64,000 bases of DNA from Streptomyces sp. NBC_00223 (GCF_036199905.1 NZ_CP108109.1:1984001-2048000); one strand, 5' to 3'; positions 7,695 to 16,611 are shown, counted from the stretch's first letter. Notes: generated by a model from the letters alone, not told the origin. Program-made: numbers and translations.

Positions 7695-8444
7695 ATGACA
7701 GACGCATCGGTGCCGTCACCGCGCACCCCCCATGAAGTCCTCGCCGGCCTCGGCGACCTCACCCGTAGGGTTCGCGCGGTCCAGCGGGCCTCCTGGTTCC
7801 CCCTTCTGCTGCTGGGGGCGCTGACGCTGGGCGCGATCCTCGTCAACCGCTTCACCTTCAGCATCCGGCCCGTCGCCTGCCCGGCGATCCACCCGCCCGC
7901 CGACACGGTCGTGCTCGCGAGCTGTGCCGCCACCAGGCAGGGGTCGCTGCTCTACTGGACGCTCGGGCTCGTCCTCGTCTACGCCGCGACCGCGTTCTTC
8001 TACATCCGCCGCTCCACCCACCACGGCGTCGGCACCCCCGTCCGGCCGTACGTCCTCGCCGGGATCGGCATCGCCGTCCTCATGGCCGCGCACGCCCTGT
8101 GGATCCTGCACTCCCCGATCGGCGACCCCGTCGAGTTCTGGGGTCTGCACGCCGACCCCGGCTCGGGGACGGCGAAGTTCCTCAGCCGGCTCGGCGGGGA
8201 GTCCGCCGCCATCGGGCTGCCGCTGCTGGTGCTGTCCTGGGTGGAACGCAACCGCGCCCTGCTGCTCTTCACGCTGGCCTACCTGGTCATCGCACTGGCA
8301 CCGATCACCTCCGGCTGGTCGGGGATCGCCGTCACCTCACCGTGGTCGGCCCTGCCCGGCCTGGCCGTCACCGGCGTGTTCCTCCTGCTCGGCGCCCTCG
8401 GCTTCGCCCTGGCCCAACTGCCGCGTCTGCGCGGCGAGTCATGA
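7695..8444 (+). CDS. Multi-pass membrane protein of unknown function
   Basis: A 249-aa protein with about six hydrophobic segments (near residues 34-52, 85-100, 120-140, 170-185, 192-210 and 220-240). A soluble loop after the first segment contains two Cys residues (PVACPAIHPP and VLASCAATRQ) that could pair outside the membrane. No enzyme motif was recognised. Its stop overlaps the ATG of the winged-helix regulator (ATGA), so the two form an operon, a common pairing of a membrane protein with a small PF13601-type regulator in actinomycetes. ATG 7695 is preceded by TGTAATGCAAAGCTGAATG, without a clear ribosome-binding site. Confidence 0.65.
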   Translation: MTDASVPSPRTPHEVLAGLGDLTRRVRAVQRASWFPLLLLGALTLGAILVNRFTFSIRPVACPAIHPPADTVVLASCAATRQGSLLYWTLGLVLVYAATAFFYIRRSTHHGVGTPVRPYVLAGIGIAVLMAAHALWILHSPIGDPVEFWGLHADPGSGTAKFLSRLGGESAAIGLPLLVLSWVERNRALLLFTLAYLVIALAPITSGWSGIAVTSPWSALPGLAVTGVFLLLGALGFALAQLPRLRGES

Positions 8445-8770
8445 CCGTTCAGCCCGACCAGCACCCCGTGAACGACATCAACGACGTCGTCCACCAGCGC
8501 GTACGCCTCGGCATCCTCACTGTCGTCCACCAGGCCAGGCGCGCCGAGTTCGGCTTCCTGCGCACCACCCTCGAACTCACCGCCGGCAACCTCGGCCAGC
8601 ACCTCGCCGTCCTGGAGAAGGCCGGACTGATCCACATCGAGAAGGGCTACGAAGGCCGCCGCCCCCGTACGTGGATCACCCTCACCCCCGTCGGCGACCA
8701 GGCCCTCCAGGACGAAGTCACCCACCTCAAACGCCTCATCCACCAGATCGAATCCAACACGACGCCGTAA
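8441..8770 (+). CDS. Small winged-helix transcriptional regulator (PF13601-like)
   Basis: A 109-aa single-domain DNA-binding protein. After VVHQRVRLGILTVVHQARRAEF come a recognition helix region (LRTTLELTAGNLGQHLAVLEKAGL), then a wing (HIEKGYEGRRPRTWITLTPVG) and a C-terminal dimerisation helix. This is the MarR/ArsR-like one-domain family that often represses its own operon. It overlaps the upstream membrane protein gene by 4 nt (ATGA), which fixes the start at 8441. The signal sensed is unknown; no metal-binding Cys cluster is present. Confidence 0.8.
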   Translation: MTVQPDQHPVNDINDVVHQRVRLGILTVVHQARRAEFGFLRTTLELTAGNLGQHLAVLEKAGLIHIEKGYEGRRPRTWITLTPVGDQALQDEVTHLKRLIHQIESNTTP

Positions 8771-8896
8771 CCGCGCCCGGGGGCCTGCCGGGTGCTGAAT
8801 GCTCGGCGGCCGCGAAGGCTCGCCGAACTGCCCGGCGAGGCAGCAAGCGGTCAACCTCCGCCCGCCGCCGCGCTTGTGCCGGCCGAGGGACCCGTC

Positions 8897-8902
8897 TACG
8901 GT
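8897..8902 (+). promoter_or_regulatory. Leaderless-type -10 box before the 2H phosphoesterase gene
   Basis: TACGGT followed by 7 nt and then GTG 8910 fits the TAnnnT leaderless promoter pattern of actinobacteria. It supports the internal GTG as the true start rather than an upstream ATG at 8799. Confidence 0.45.
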
Positions 8903-8909
8903 CCTCCGG

Positions 8910-9620
8910 GTGCCTCTGCTCACGCCCCACCCCGCCACCTTCCCGGTGGACCCTCCCGGCGATCTGAACGACACCAAGGCCATCACGGCCCACGACTGGG
9001 CCGCTTTCGACGCGCTCGACGAGATGACCGACCACTGGTCACGGCCCGGCTGGTCGGGCGGCACGCGGGCCTACCACTGGCTGCTCGCATTCCGCGACGT
9101 TCCGCCGCTCGGCGAACTCGTACTCCGCTGCCAGGAGGTGCTGTCTCCGCTCGGCCTCGACCCGGTTCCCGCTGAATGGCTGCACGCGACGCTCGTCCGA
9201 GTGGGTTCCGCCGACTCCGTGGACAGCGCGCGGCTGCGCCGACTGGTCGAGACGGCCCGGACCATGCTGCCCGGGCCCTTCACCTTGCGGGCGACTCCGC
9301 TGTCGGGTTCGCGGGGAGCGGTACGGCTGACGCTCAGCCCGTGGGAACCGCTGGTTCAGCTGCATGCCGTGCTCGTCGCGGCCAACACGGCGATGGGCCT
9401 GCCGGTGAAGAAGCAGACCGCCGGTTTCCGACCGCACCTCAGCCTCGCGTACAACAACCGCCGACGGGAGGCTGCCCCCGTCATCGAGACGGTGGCCTCG
9501 CTGCGTTCGCTGCCCAGTGTCGAGTTGATCGTTGCCGATGTCCAACTCGTGGAGTTGCGCAGGTGCGGAGCTGAGTACCGGTGGGACGTGCTGGAGACTG
9601 TTCCGCTCACGGCGTCGTAG
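8910..9620 (+). CDS. 2H phosphoesterase (2'-5' RNA ligase family protein)
   Basis: A 236-aa protein with the two H-x-T/S signatures that define the 2H superfamily: HAT at residues 92-94 (EWLHATLVRVG) and HLS at 176-178 (FRPHLSLAY), about 84 residues apart as expected. Family members hydrolyse or ligate 2',5' or cyclic phosphodiester bonds in RNA or nucleotides, but bacterial in vivo substrates are mostly unknown. GTG 8910 is preferred because a leaderless-type TACGGT lies 7 nt upstream and the residues before it do not resemble the fold. It stands alone between the regulator and the two-component system. Confidence 0.75.
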   Translation: MPLLTPHPATFPVDPPGDLNDTKAITAHDWAAFDALDEMTDHWSRPGWSGGTRAYHWLLAFRDVPPLGELVLRCQEVLSPLGLDPVPAEWLHATLVRVGSADSVDSARLRRLVETARTMLPGPFTLRATPLSGSRGAVRLTLSPWEPLVQLHAVLVAANTAMGLPVKKQTAGFRPHLSLAYNNRRREAAPVIETVASLRSLPSVELIVADVQLVELRRCGAEYRWDVLETVPLTAS

Positions 9621-9911
9621 CGCGCGGGCCGCCGGCCAGGGGCATGAGCCGATCCGTCGCCGGTTCGCAGCGCGGTGGCAGCGCCCGGTCAGTACGGGAC
9701 GTGGCCGATTGCCGGCAGGGGGAGCCGGCCACCGGCAACTCGGGCTACGGCTCGGCGAGTCGAGCGGCCGAACGCCGCAGCGGCGGCGGTGGGGGCGGCG
9801 CGGGGCCGGGGGGATCGGGGAGGATGGGGAGACCGGTGAACCCGGCTCCCTTTCGCATACCGCCGCGTTCCCTGCGCGCACCGGTCCTTCCGAAGGCAGG
9901 TCCCGACGCTG

Positions 9912-12206
9912 ATGACCGAAGGCTTCGGCACACTCCGCGCCGGCCGGCCGCTCGGCCTTCTGGAGGGGCCGCCGCGTTGGCGGGACCTGCCGCTACCCGT
10001 GCTGCTGGCCGGCGCACAACTGGCGGCGGGGACCGGCGTGGGCGCTCAGGCCGGGGTGAGCACCGGGGTGGCGTGCGCCGCGCTGGTGTTCCGCACGTCC
10101 GCGCCGGTCCTCGCACTGGTGGCGACCCTGGCGGCCGTACCGATGGGCGCCTGGATCGCGGCCGGTCAAGGCGTCGTGGTCCCGGCGGTCGCCGTGCTGG
10201 TGGGCCTGTACACACTCGCCGTGCGCCGCACCGCGGGGCCCGCCGTCGCGGGAGCGGCCGCGGCCGTCGTGGTGGTGACGGGTACCGCCGCCGCGCTGGA
10301 GGGGTCACCTCGGGAAGTGGTCGGGACCGCGCTGGTGGCCGCGGGCGGCGCCGCCGTCGCGTGGGCGGCGGGCCGCTCGCGCCGCCGCCGCCGGGCGAGC
10401 CGGACGGCGGTGGCCGCCTACCGCGCCGGTGCCGCCGAGGTGCCGCGGTTCGCCGCGCTCGCCGAGCGGGACCGGCTGGCGGCCGAGCTGCACGACGTCT
10501 GCGCACACCGGCTCACCGGGATCGTCGTGTCCGCCGCCGCCGCGCTCCGGCTGGCCGATCCGGAGCGGTCGAGGGAGGCGCTGCGGCACGCGACGGACGC
10601 CGGCCGGCAGGCGGTGGCCGAACTGGACCGGCTGACGGCACTGGAGGCGCCCGATACAGCGGAGGCGCCGGATACGGCGGATACGCTCGCCGACCTCCGT
10701 ACGCTGGCCGCCGACCACGGCGCGGGTTACGTGCGCACGGCGGACGCGGCCCCGCCCGAACTCGCCGCGCTGGCCTACCGCGTGGCCCGGGAAGCGCTCA
10801 CGAACGCGGCCCGGTACGCCGGCGGCGCGGCAGTGCGGGTCCACGTCGGCACAGGCACGGACACGGGAACCGAAACCGCCACCGCCACCGGCACCGGCAC
10901 CCGCACCCGCACCCGCACCCGCACCGGCACCGGCCTGACCGTCACCGTGACAGACAGCGGGGGAACAGCCGCCGCACCCGGCCTCGGTACCGGTCACGGC
11001 CTGATCGGGCTGCGCACGGCGGTCGCCGCCGCCGGCGGGACGCTGGTGTACGGTCCCACCGGCAGCGGCTGGACCGTACACGCCGAACTGCCCGCGGCCG
11101 CGCCGCCCGTCACGCGCCGGTGGCCCCGCTGGCGCGGACCGAGCGCGCTCGACTGGGCGCTGGTGGTCCTCGCGGTCGCCCTGTCGCTGGGCGCGGGACT
11201 GCTGTCGGCCGGAAGTCCCGACGACTCCTTCGTCGGGCTGCTCCCCGCGGTGTCGGTCGTGGCGCTGTCGGGGTTGCACGCCCTGCCGCTGGGCTGGCGG
11301 TCGCGCTTCCCCGGGCGCGCCCTGGCCGCGGTGCTGCTGGCCCTGGTGCTGTGGCAGGGCTGCGACCTGGCGGGATGGACGCAGCCGCCGGTCAGCGACA
11401 TCTTCCTCGTGTACGGGTGGGTGGAGCTGACGCTGGTGTACAGCGTCGGCTGCTACCTGCCGACCCGTTCGGGCCCGCCGGCGGCGCTCGCGGTCGCCGC
11501 GGTGGGTGGCCTGGCCCTGGCCGGCGGCAGCGGGATCACCGGCGACCGGGCGGCCGCCTGGGCGGTGCTCTCCGCGGGACTCGCGGTTCCCGCCTTCGCC
11601 GTCTGGGCGCTGGGGCTGCTCGCGGCGTCGCGGCGGGCCCGCCGTGCGGCCGCGACCACCCGGAGCCGGCGACTGCTGGAGCACGAGGCCGACACGGCGG
11701 TGCGGGAGCAGCGTCGGCGGGTGGCCGCCGGGCTGCGGCGTACCGCGCGCGGGCACGCGTGGGCCGTGATCGCCGCCGCGGACGCCGGCCGGCTGGAGAC
11801 CGTGCTGACGGAGGCCAGATCGGCGCTGGCCGCGCTGCGGAAGGATCTCGCCGATCTGCGCGGACCGCGGGAGGGCGCGCCGCCGCCGACCGTGGCGGGC
11901 ATCGCGGTGCTCGCGGGCCGGTACGGGGGTACCGTCCGCTTCAGCGGGGCGGCCCGCCCCGCGCCGCCCGCCGTCGAGGTCGCCGCCTTCCGGGCGGCGG
12001 CGCTGCTGATGACCGAAGGGGTGACCCTGGGCGTGCTCCGCGGCGAGGAGGGGATCGAGGTGCGTGGTCCACGGCCGGCTGAATCCGGCGTGGAGCGGCG
12101 GCTTCGGGCGCTGGCCGACGCGGCCGGCGGTACGCTCTCGACTGCTGGCGACGGACGGGTGCGGGTATGGCTGCCGGAGGTGCTCCCCTCACGATGGCTA
12201 CGGTGA
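9912..12206 (+). CDS. NarL-family sensor histidine kinase with a second, degenerate kinase-like module
   Basis: A 764-aa membrane kinase. The N-terminal 150 residues form about five hydrophobic segments. The HisKA_3 dimerisation helix has the phospho-acceptor at His194 (RLAAELHDVCAHRL). The ATPase domain follows (REALTNAARYAGG; GTGHGLIGLRTAVAAAGG). A long GT/RT low-complexity insert lies inside the ATPase domain. After residue 400 come about six more hydrophobic segments and a second helix (REQRRRVAAGLRRTARGHAW), resembling a HisKA_3 segment whose His has been lost. Typical NarL-type kinases stop at 380-420 aa, so this is a fusion or duplication. It overlaps the response regulator by 13 nt and should signal to it. 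The stimulus is unknown. Confidence 0.8.
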   Translation: MTEGFGTLRAGRPLGLLEGPPRWRDLPLPVLLAGAQLAAGTGVGAQAGVSTGVACAALVFRTSAPVLALVATLAAVPMGAWIAAGQGVVVPAVAVLVGLYTLAVRRTAGPAVAGAAAAVVVVTGTAAALEGSPREVVGTALVAAGGAAVAWAAGRSRRRRRASRTAVAAYRAGAAEVPRFAALAERDRLAAELHDVCAHRLTGIVVSAAAALRLADPERSREALRHATDAGRQAVAELDRLTALEAPDTAEAPDTADTLADLRTLAADHGAGYVRTADAAPPELAALAYRVAREALTNAARYAGGAAVRVHVGTGTDTGTETATATGTGTRTRTRTRTGTGLTVTVTDSGGTAAAPGLGTGHGLIGLRTAVAAAGGTLVYGPTGSGWTVHAELPAAAPPVTRRWPRWRGPSALDWALVVLAVALSLGAGLLSAGSPDDSFVGLLPAVSVVALSGLHALPLGWRSRFPGRALAAVLLALVLWQGCDLAGWTQPPVSDIFLVYGWVELTLVYSVGCYLPTRSGPPAALAVAAVGGLALAGGSGITGDRAAAWAVLSAGLAVPAFAVWALGLLAASRRARRAAATTRSRRLLEHEADTAVREQRRRVAAGLRRTARGHAWAVIAAADAGRLETVLTEARSALAALRKDLADLRGPREGAPPPTVAGIAVLAGRYGGTVRFSGAARPAPPAVEVAAFRAAALLMTEGVTLGVLRGEEGIEVRGPRPAESGVERRLRALADAAGGTLSTAGDGRVRVWLPEVLPSRWLR

Positions 12207-12847
12207 TCATCGCCGACGACCAGGCGGTCGTACGGGCCGGGATCGCGGCGATCATCGACGCCGAGCCCGATCTGCACGTGGTCGGGCAGGCGGCGGACGG
12301 CGACGCCGCGGTGGCTCTGGCCCTGGAACGGCGCCCCGACGTGGTGTTGATGGACATCAGGATGCCGGGCTGCGACGGCCTGACGGCGACCGCCCGGATC
12401 AGCGCGCGGTCCCCCGCGACCCGGGTCGTGGTCCTCACCACGTTCGACCTCGACGAGTACGTGTACGCCGCACTGCGCGCCGGCGCCGCCGGCTTCCTGC
12501 TGAAGGACACCGATCCGGAGCGGGTGATCGACGCGGTGCGCGTGGTCACGGCCGGGGCGGCGCTGCTCGATCCCGCGGTGACCAGGCGGCTGATCGACCG
12601 GTTCGCGCAGGACCCCGGTCCGCTCGACGGGGCCCGGCTGAGCCGGCTCACCAGGCGCGAGACCGAGGTCCTTCGGCAGGTCGCCCACGGTCTGACGAAC
12701 GCGGAGATCGCCGCGGAGCTGGGGATCAGTACGGGGACCGTCAAGGACCATGTGGCCGTGGTCCTCGGGAAGCTGGGCGTCCGCGACCGGGTGCAGGCGA
12801 CCATCGCCGCGTACGAGACGGGCCTGATCCGCCCCGGCGCCGGCTGA
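12194..12847 (+). CDS. NarL/FixJ-family response regulator
   Basis: A 217-aa two-domain regulator. The receiver domain (1-120) has the acidic pair DD (8-9), the phospho-acceptor Asp54 (VVLMDIRMPG) and the conserved Lys in FLLKDTD. The C-terminal LuxR-type helix-turn-helix is SRLTRRETEVLRQVAHGL followed by ISTGTVKDHVAVVLGKL. Partner of the kinase just upstream, whose 3' end it overlaps. I chose ATG 12194 (MATVIIADD); GGAGG lies 13 nt upstream, rather far, and an earlier in-frame ATG at 12167 is possible but adds residues atypical for the family. Target genes are not evident; the downstream hydrolase is a candidate. Confidence 0.88.
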   Translation: MATVIIADDQAVVRAGIAAIIDAEPDLHVVGQAADGDAAVALALERRPDVVLMDIRMPGCDGLTATARISARSPATRVVVLTTFDLDEYVYAALRAGAAGFLLKDTDPERVIDAVRVVTAGAALLDPAVTRRLIDRFAQDPGPLDGARLSRLTRRETEVLRQVAHGLTNAEIAAELGISTGTVKDHVAVVLGKLGVRDRVQATIAAYETGLIRPGAG

Positions 12848-12967
12848 CCCCGTCCCCCGGCGCCCGCTGACCCCCCTCCCCCGGCGGGGCCGGCACCCCG
12901 CCGGACGACGGCTGCCGGACGGCCGGGGATCGTTCCGGCGCACGACGGTTCGGCGCTCGCGGCTTTC

Positions 12968-12973
12968 TAGCCT
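12968..12973 (+). promoter_or_regulatory. Leaderless-type -10 box before the alpha/beta hydrolase gene
   Basis: TAGCCT lies 7 nt before ATG 12981. The intervening CGGAGAC could also act as a weak ribosome-binding site, so a leaderless start is suggested, not certain. Confidence 0.35.
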
Positions 12974-12980
12974 CGGAGAC

Positions 12981-14237
12981 ATGGCACACACCCCTCTTCG
13001 ACGCTCTCTGGGCGGCGCGCTTCTCGTCGTCACCGTGCTGCTGGCGCCACTCGCCGCAGCGGCGGGTCTCCTGCTCACGGCCACCGTCACGGCGGTCGTT
13101 CCGCTGCTCGCGCTCGCGGGGCTGACGGTCGCCGGACTGACCGGTGTTCTGCTCGGCCGGGCCGCGTTCGGCCTGCTCGGCCGCGAGGGCTGGCGAGCCG
13201 CGGGGCTGTTCGCGGCCGTGCTCACCACCGCTGTCGCGGTGCTCGCGGCCGTCACCGTCTTCCGCCCGATGCCCACCTCGGCGGCCGGCCCGGTTCCCCC
13301 CGGCGTCAAGTTCTGGAGCCTGGCGACCGGTTCGCGCATCGCCTACGTCCATGTCCCGGCCGCCGCGCCGGTCAGGGCGACACCGGTGGTCTTCCTGCAC
13401 GGCGGACCGGGCACCCCGGCCGAGGGGATCCCGGCGGGCGGCCGGGAACTGGCCGCCGCGGGCTTCGACGTCTACTCCTACGACCAGCTCGGCGCCGGCC
13501 GGTCCACCCGGCTCAAGGACATCAGCGGCTACACGGTCGCCCGCCAGGTCGCCGACCTCGACGCGATCCGCCGCACGCTCGGCGCGGACCGGATCGTCCT
13601 CGTCGGGCAGTCGTGGGGCGGTTCACTCGCCGCGCAGTACATGGCAGCGCACGGCGACCATGTGGCGAAGGCCGTGTTCACCTCACCGGGCGCCCTGTGG
13701 GGCCATGAGTACCCCGGTTCGACGGCGGGCGACCCGTGGACCCGGCTGACGCCCGCCGAGAAGGCCGCCAAGGAGAAGCTGAACACCAAGCCCCGGCTCA
13801 TCGCCGCGAGTCTGCTGATGGGCGTCAACCCCGCTGCCGCGCATGCCCTGGTCGGTGACCGTGAACTCGACCACTGGATGCACGAGGTCGCGTTGCTCGG
13901 CAAGGACACCGCCTCCTGCGCGGGGGCGCCGCCCACCACCGCCCACAACAATCCCCAGGGGTTCTACAGCAACCAGATGACGGCCAAGGACTTCGAACGG
14001 ATACCCGACCCGCGGCCGGTGCTGCGCGGGGTCCACGTCCCCTCGCTGATCATGCGCGGCTCGTGCGACTTCATCAAAGCCGAGGTCACCGAGGAGTACC
14101 GGCACGTCCTCCCGGACTCCCGGCTCGTCGTCGTCCAGGGCGCCGGCCACTCCATCGCCGGCGGCCGCCCCCAGTTGTACACCGCGCTGCTACGGGCCTT
14201 CCTACTCGACGAGCCCCTGCCCACCACGTCGTCCTGA
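12981..14237 (+). CDS. Membrane-anchored alpha/beta hydrolase (proline-iminopeptidase-like)
   Basis: A 418-aa protein. Three hydrophobic helices occupy residues 10-95, followed by an extracytoplasmic alpha/beta-hydrolase domain. HGGPG (140-144) is the oxyanion-hole motif of proline-iminopeptidase-like enzymes. The nucleophile elbow is GQSWGG with Ser211. The Asp and His of the triad are likely in RGSCDFIK and QGAGHSIAG. Family members cleave N-terminal proline peptides, esters or lactones; here the membrane anchor implies work on external substrates. It follows the two-component system in the same direction but with a 133-nt gap and its own putative promoter. A strong hairpin terminator follows at 14256-14283. 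Confidence 0.78.
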   Translation: MAHTPLRRSLGGALLVVTVLLAPLAAAAGLLLTATVTAVVPLLALAGLTVAGLTGVLLGRAAFGLLGREGWRAAGLFAAVLTTAVAVLAAVTVFRPMPTSAAGPVPPGVKFWSLATGSRIAYVHVPAAAPVRATPVVFLHGGPGTPAEGIPAGGRELAAAGFDVYSYDQLGAGRSTRLKDISGYTVARQVADLDAIRRTLGADRIVLVGQSWGGSLAAQYMAAHGDHVAKAVFTSPGALWGHEYPGSTAGDPWTRLTPAEKAAKEKLNTKPRLIAASLLMGVNPAAAHALVGDRELDHWMHEVALLGKDTASCAGAPPTTAHNNPQGFYSNQMTAKDFERIPDPRPVLRGVHVPSLIMRGSCDFIKAEVTEEYRHVLPDSRLVVVQGAGHSIAGGRPQLYTALLRAFLLDEPLPTTSS

Positions 14238-14255
14238 CCCCCGCCGCTCCGCTCA

Positions 14256-14283
14256 GGTGAGGAGCGCGCCAGCGTTCCTCACC
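14256..14283 (+). terminator. Hairpin terminator after the hydrolase gene
   Basis: A 12-bp stem (GGTGAGGAGCGC against GCGTTCCTCACC, one G-T wobble) with a GCCA loop begins 19 nt past the stop codon. No U-tract follows, as usual in Streptomyces. Confidence 0.7.
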
Positions 14284-14315
14284 GACCGAAACGGTGAGCC
14301 CACCGCTGTGTTACG

Positions 14316-14359
14316 GGCTCATGCCGCGAGTCTGGGGGCGACGACGCGGGCGCGTTCGT
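14316..14359 (-). repeat. Left copy of 44-bp direct repeat; remnant of an XRE-TPR regulator 3' end
   Basis: This 44-bp segment matches 23852-23895 with a single mismatch (14322 against 23858). At the right copy it is the last codons and stop of an XRE-TPR regulator. Here, read leftward, it still spells ERARVVAPRLAA plus stop, but no regulator gene is attached. The two copies are in the same orientation and enclose the seven-gene glycosyltransferase operon. A gene 3'-end copy is what attachment sites of integrative elements look like, but no integrase is present in between. Confidence 0.75.
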
Positions 14360-14455
14360 AGCCGCATTGTCGTGCTGCCTGGTTCGGCGGAGCCGGAGCA
14401 TTGTCGTGCGCCGGGGCGATGCGGGGAGACGTCCTCGTGTTGTGGCGCGGCTCGA

Positions 14456-14461
14456 TAGCCT
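14456..14461 (+). promoter_or_regulatory. Leaderless-type -10 box before the phosphotransferase gene
   Basis: TAGCCT is followed by 6 nt and GTG 14468, with no Shine-Dalgarno sequence. It matches the TAnnnT leaderless pattern. Confidence 0.45.
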
Positions 14462-14467
14462 GCCTCA

Positions 14468-15514
14468 GTGGCTGGTGAGGAAGAAGGACGCGTATGGCCC
14501 GGCGACACCACGGATGATCTTCCGACCTTGGTGACGGCGTACGGGCTCGGTGAGATCCATGACGTCAGGTATCTGGCCGAGGGGTTGATGAACCGGAATT
14601 GGCGCATCGTGACCGCGCAGGGCGAGTTTGCGCTGAAGCAGATCGTGGACGTGCCGGTGCCAAAGGCTCGCAGAAGTCTGCGGGTCCTCCAGCCGCTGGC
14701 CGCCGCAGGACTACCCGTGTGCGCACCGCGTCCGAGCACGTCAGGGGATGTGGTGGTCGAGGTCGACGGCCGCAGCTACTGCCTGCTGGCCTGGGCGGCG
14801 GGGGCGCACCGGCCGGGCGCCACGCTCGAAGCGGACGAAGCCGGGCGGCTCGGTGTGCTGCTCGGAGAGATCCACCAGGGTCTTGCGGCTCCGGAGGCGG
14901 CTCTGCCCTCAGCGGTCGAGGTCCCCCGGGCGAAGGTGACCCGGCCGGAGTCCGCTCTGGCGGAGGCCGACCGCTTCCTGGAGGTCGTCGCACGGCTGGA
15001 GGAACCGTCGCCGTTCGACCTGGCTGCCGCCACCGCACTCAACCGGCGGAAGGTGCTGATCACCCAGTGGGCCGAGCACCGTCCGGCGGATGAGGTGCCG
15101 CGCGGGACAGTGGGGTGGACGCATGGGGACTTTCAGCATCTGAACCTGCTGTGGCAGGACTCCGTGGTCTCGGCGGTACTCGACTGGGACCGGCTCGGAG
15201 TGCGTCCGTACGGCGAGGAGGTCGTGCGCAGCGCGCAGGTGCAGTTCAGCACAGGGGACGGCCGCATGGATCTCGGCCACGTGGCGGCGTTCATCTCCGG
15301 CTACCGGTCCGTGGTACCGATCTCGGACACGGATCTCGCGGATGCCGTAGAGCGGCTGTGGTGGAAGCGGATGACGGACTTCTGGCAGCTCCAGTGGCAC
15401 TACGACAAGGACGACCACGGCCCGGACCATCTGTGGGCGTCCGGTGAGAGGCTGCTGGAGTGGTGGGCTGGTTCGCGCGACACCGTGCGGGACGCCTTCA
15501 CCGCCTCCTCGTAG
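14468..15514 (+). CDS. Aminoglycoside-phosphotransferase-fold kinase (homoserine-kinase-like)
   Basis: A 348-aa protein of the APH/choline-kinase superfamily. The N-lobe Lys is in EFALKQIVD, the catalytic Brenner motif is THGDFQHLNLLW near residue 220, and the metal-binding Asp is in AVLDWDRLG. The C-terminal RLWWKRMTDFWQLQWHY resembles ThrB2/NovR-like small-molecule kinases. Substrates in this fold range from antibiotics to amino acids and sugars; nothing here decides. It is convergent with the last gene of the glycosyltransferase operon, inside the interval bounded by the 44-bp direct repeats, so it may act in that pathway or give self-resistance. GTG 14468 is favoured by the leaderless-type TAGCCT. 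Confidence 0.72.
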   Translation: MAGEEEGRVWPGDTTDDLPTLVTAYGLGEIHDVRYLAEGLMNRNWRIVTAQGEFALKQIVDVPVPKARRSLRVLQPLAAAGLPVCAPRPSTSGDVVVEVDGRSYCLLAWAAGAHRPGATLEADEAGRLGVLLGEIHQGLAAPEAALPSAVEVPRAKVTRPESALAEADRFLEVVARLEEPSPFDLAAATALNRRKVLITQWAEHRPADEVPRGTVGWTHGDFQHLNLLWQDSVVSAVLDWDRLGVRPYGEEVVRSAQVQFSTGDGRMDLGHVAAFISGYRSVVPISDTDLADAVERLWWKRMTDFWQLQWHYDKDDHGPDHLWASGERLLEWWAGSRDTVRDAFTASS

Positions 15515-15540
15515 TCGTGCCCCTCGTGTCCTGAGTGGGC

Positions 15541-16611
15541 TCACGGCGGGATGATGCCGGCGGCCCGGAGCTCGGGCAGGCAGGGTCGCGTCAACGAAGC
15601 GGCCCTGAGACGGGCATGGTCACCTATGCAGGCCAACCGTGTCGGGCAGAGGGAGCGGATGAGCGAGGCCCAGGTCGGGACGTCGTCGGCTGGGGCGAGC
15701 AGCGCCTGTGGCCCGATGGCCTCGGGGATCCCACCCCGAAGGGAGCCGAGGGCGGGAAGTCCTGCGAGGGCGGCTTCGATGATCACGCGGGGGAAGGCGT
15801 CCTCGACTACCGACGGCACGAGCAGCAGCCGGTGCCGGGCGTAGAGGGTGTTCATGTCGTAGGTACGGGGCAGGTAGGTGACATTGGGGTGGTCCGCGAA
15901 TTCGGCCGAGGTGTCCCACCAGCCCTCGACCAGGGTGAAGTGCCGATCAGGCAGCAGGTCAGCGAGATGATGCAGAAGGTCGGAGCCCTTGGCGGGTACC
16001 GGGTTGACCATGAGTAGGTCGCTGTCACGCTCCTCATCGACACCACAGTCGCCGGGGCCGGGGCGGGCAAAGGGCGGGTAGAACAGAGTCGCTGTCCGGG
16101 CGTCCGGAATGCGGGACCGTACGAACTCAGAGGTGGCCAGAGCGTACTGGGGACGGCCGTCCAGAACGTGCAGACCGGTCTTGGAGACCGAGTGCAGCCA
16201 TCCGGCCACGGCCGCACGGGAGCGTGCGGTCCGGGCAAGTTCGGCAGATCCCTCCTGGGAGGTGATGACCAGATGGGGCGCGAGCTCCTTGAGCGCGCCG
16301 CTCAGTGCGGCGGCCAGTCGGGCCTGCGGCACGGCCCGGACCTCGATGCCGTTCCAGGCGTAGCGGATCTCCGCGCCGTCTGCCGAACGCTCAACCGTGG
16401 TGCCGGCGCCGTCCAGGTGGCCGAGCATGTTCGGCAGGTCGGAGGCGCCGCTCCACGGTGGTTCGTGGGAAGCGAGGTAGACCGTCCGCCAGCCGGCGGC
16501 AGCAAACTCTTCAGCGAGGAGTTGCTGAGAGACTTCGGCGCCGCCGATCAGGAACGGCGGCGGGATGCGCCGCCAGGCGAACAGCACTGTGCCCGTCTCG
16601 GCTGGGGTCAT
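15541..16611 (-). CDS. GT4-type glycosyltransferase, last gene of the seven-gene operon
   Basis: A GT-B glycosyltransferase of about 356 aa. The N-terminus (FAWRRIPPPFLIGGAEVSQQ) holds the Gly-rich acceptor loop. The C-terminal half has LLMVNPVPAKGSD and the E-x7-E-type donor element EDAFPRVIIEAALAG. It would transfer a sugar from a nucleotide donor to a small-molecule or lipid acceptor in the cytoplasm. ATG 16611 overlaps the TGA of the deacetylase gene (ATGA) and has GGGA 8-9 nt upstream; an ATG at 16623 lacks a site. GT4 transferases followed by PIG-L deacetylases act in mycothiol and aminoglycoside synthesis, a useful analogy here but not proof. Confidence 0.75.
   Translation of the reverse strand: MTPAETGTVLFAWRRIPPPFLIGGAEVSQQLLAEEFAAAGWRTVYLASHEPPWSGASDLPNMLGHLDGAGTTVERSADGAEIRYAWNGIEVRAVPQARLAAALSGALKELAPHLVITSQEGSAELARTARSRAAVAGWLHSVSKTGLHVLDGRPQYALATSEFVRSRIPDARTATLFYPPFARPGPGDCGVDEERDSDLLMVNPVPAKGSDLLHHLADLLPDRHFTLVEGWWDTSAEFADHPNVTYLPRTYDMNTLYARHRLLLVPSVVEDAFPRVIIEAALAGLPALGSLRGGIPEAIGPQALLAPADDVPTWASLIRSLCPTRLACIGDHARLRAASLTRPCLPELRAAGIIPP

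Noticed and set aside
5981..7933. 650-codon leftward frame across the YVTN gene
   Set aside because: Antisense shadow with Arg/Val-rich composition; the rightward frame holds a lipobox and propeller repeats.
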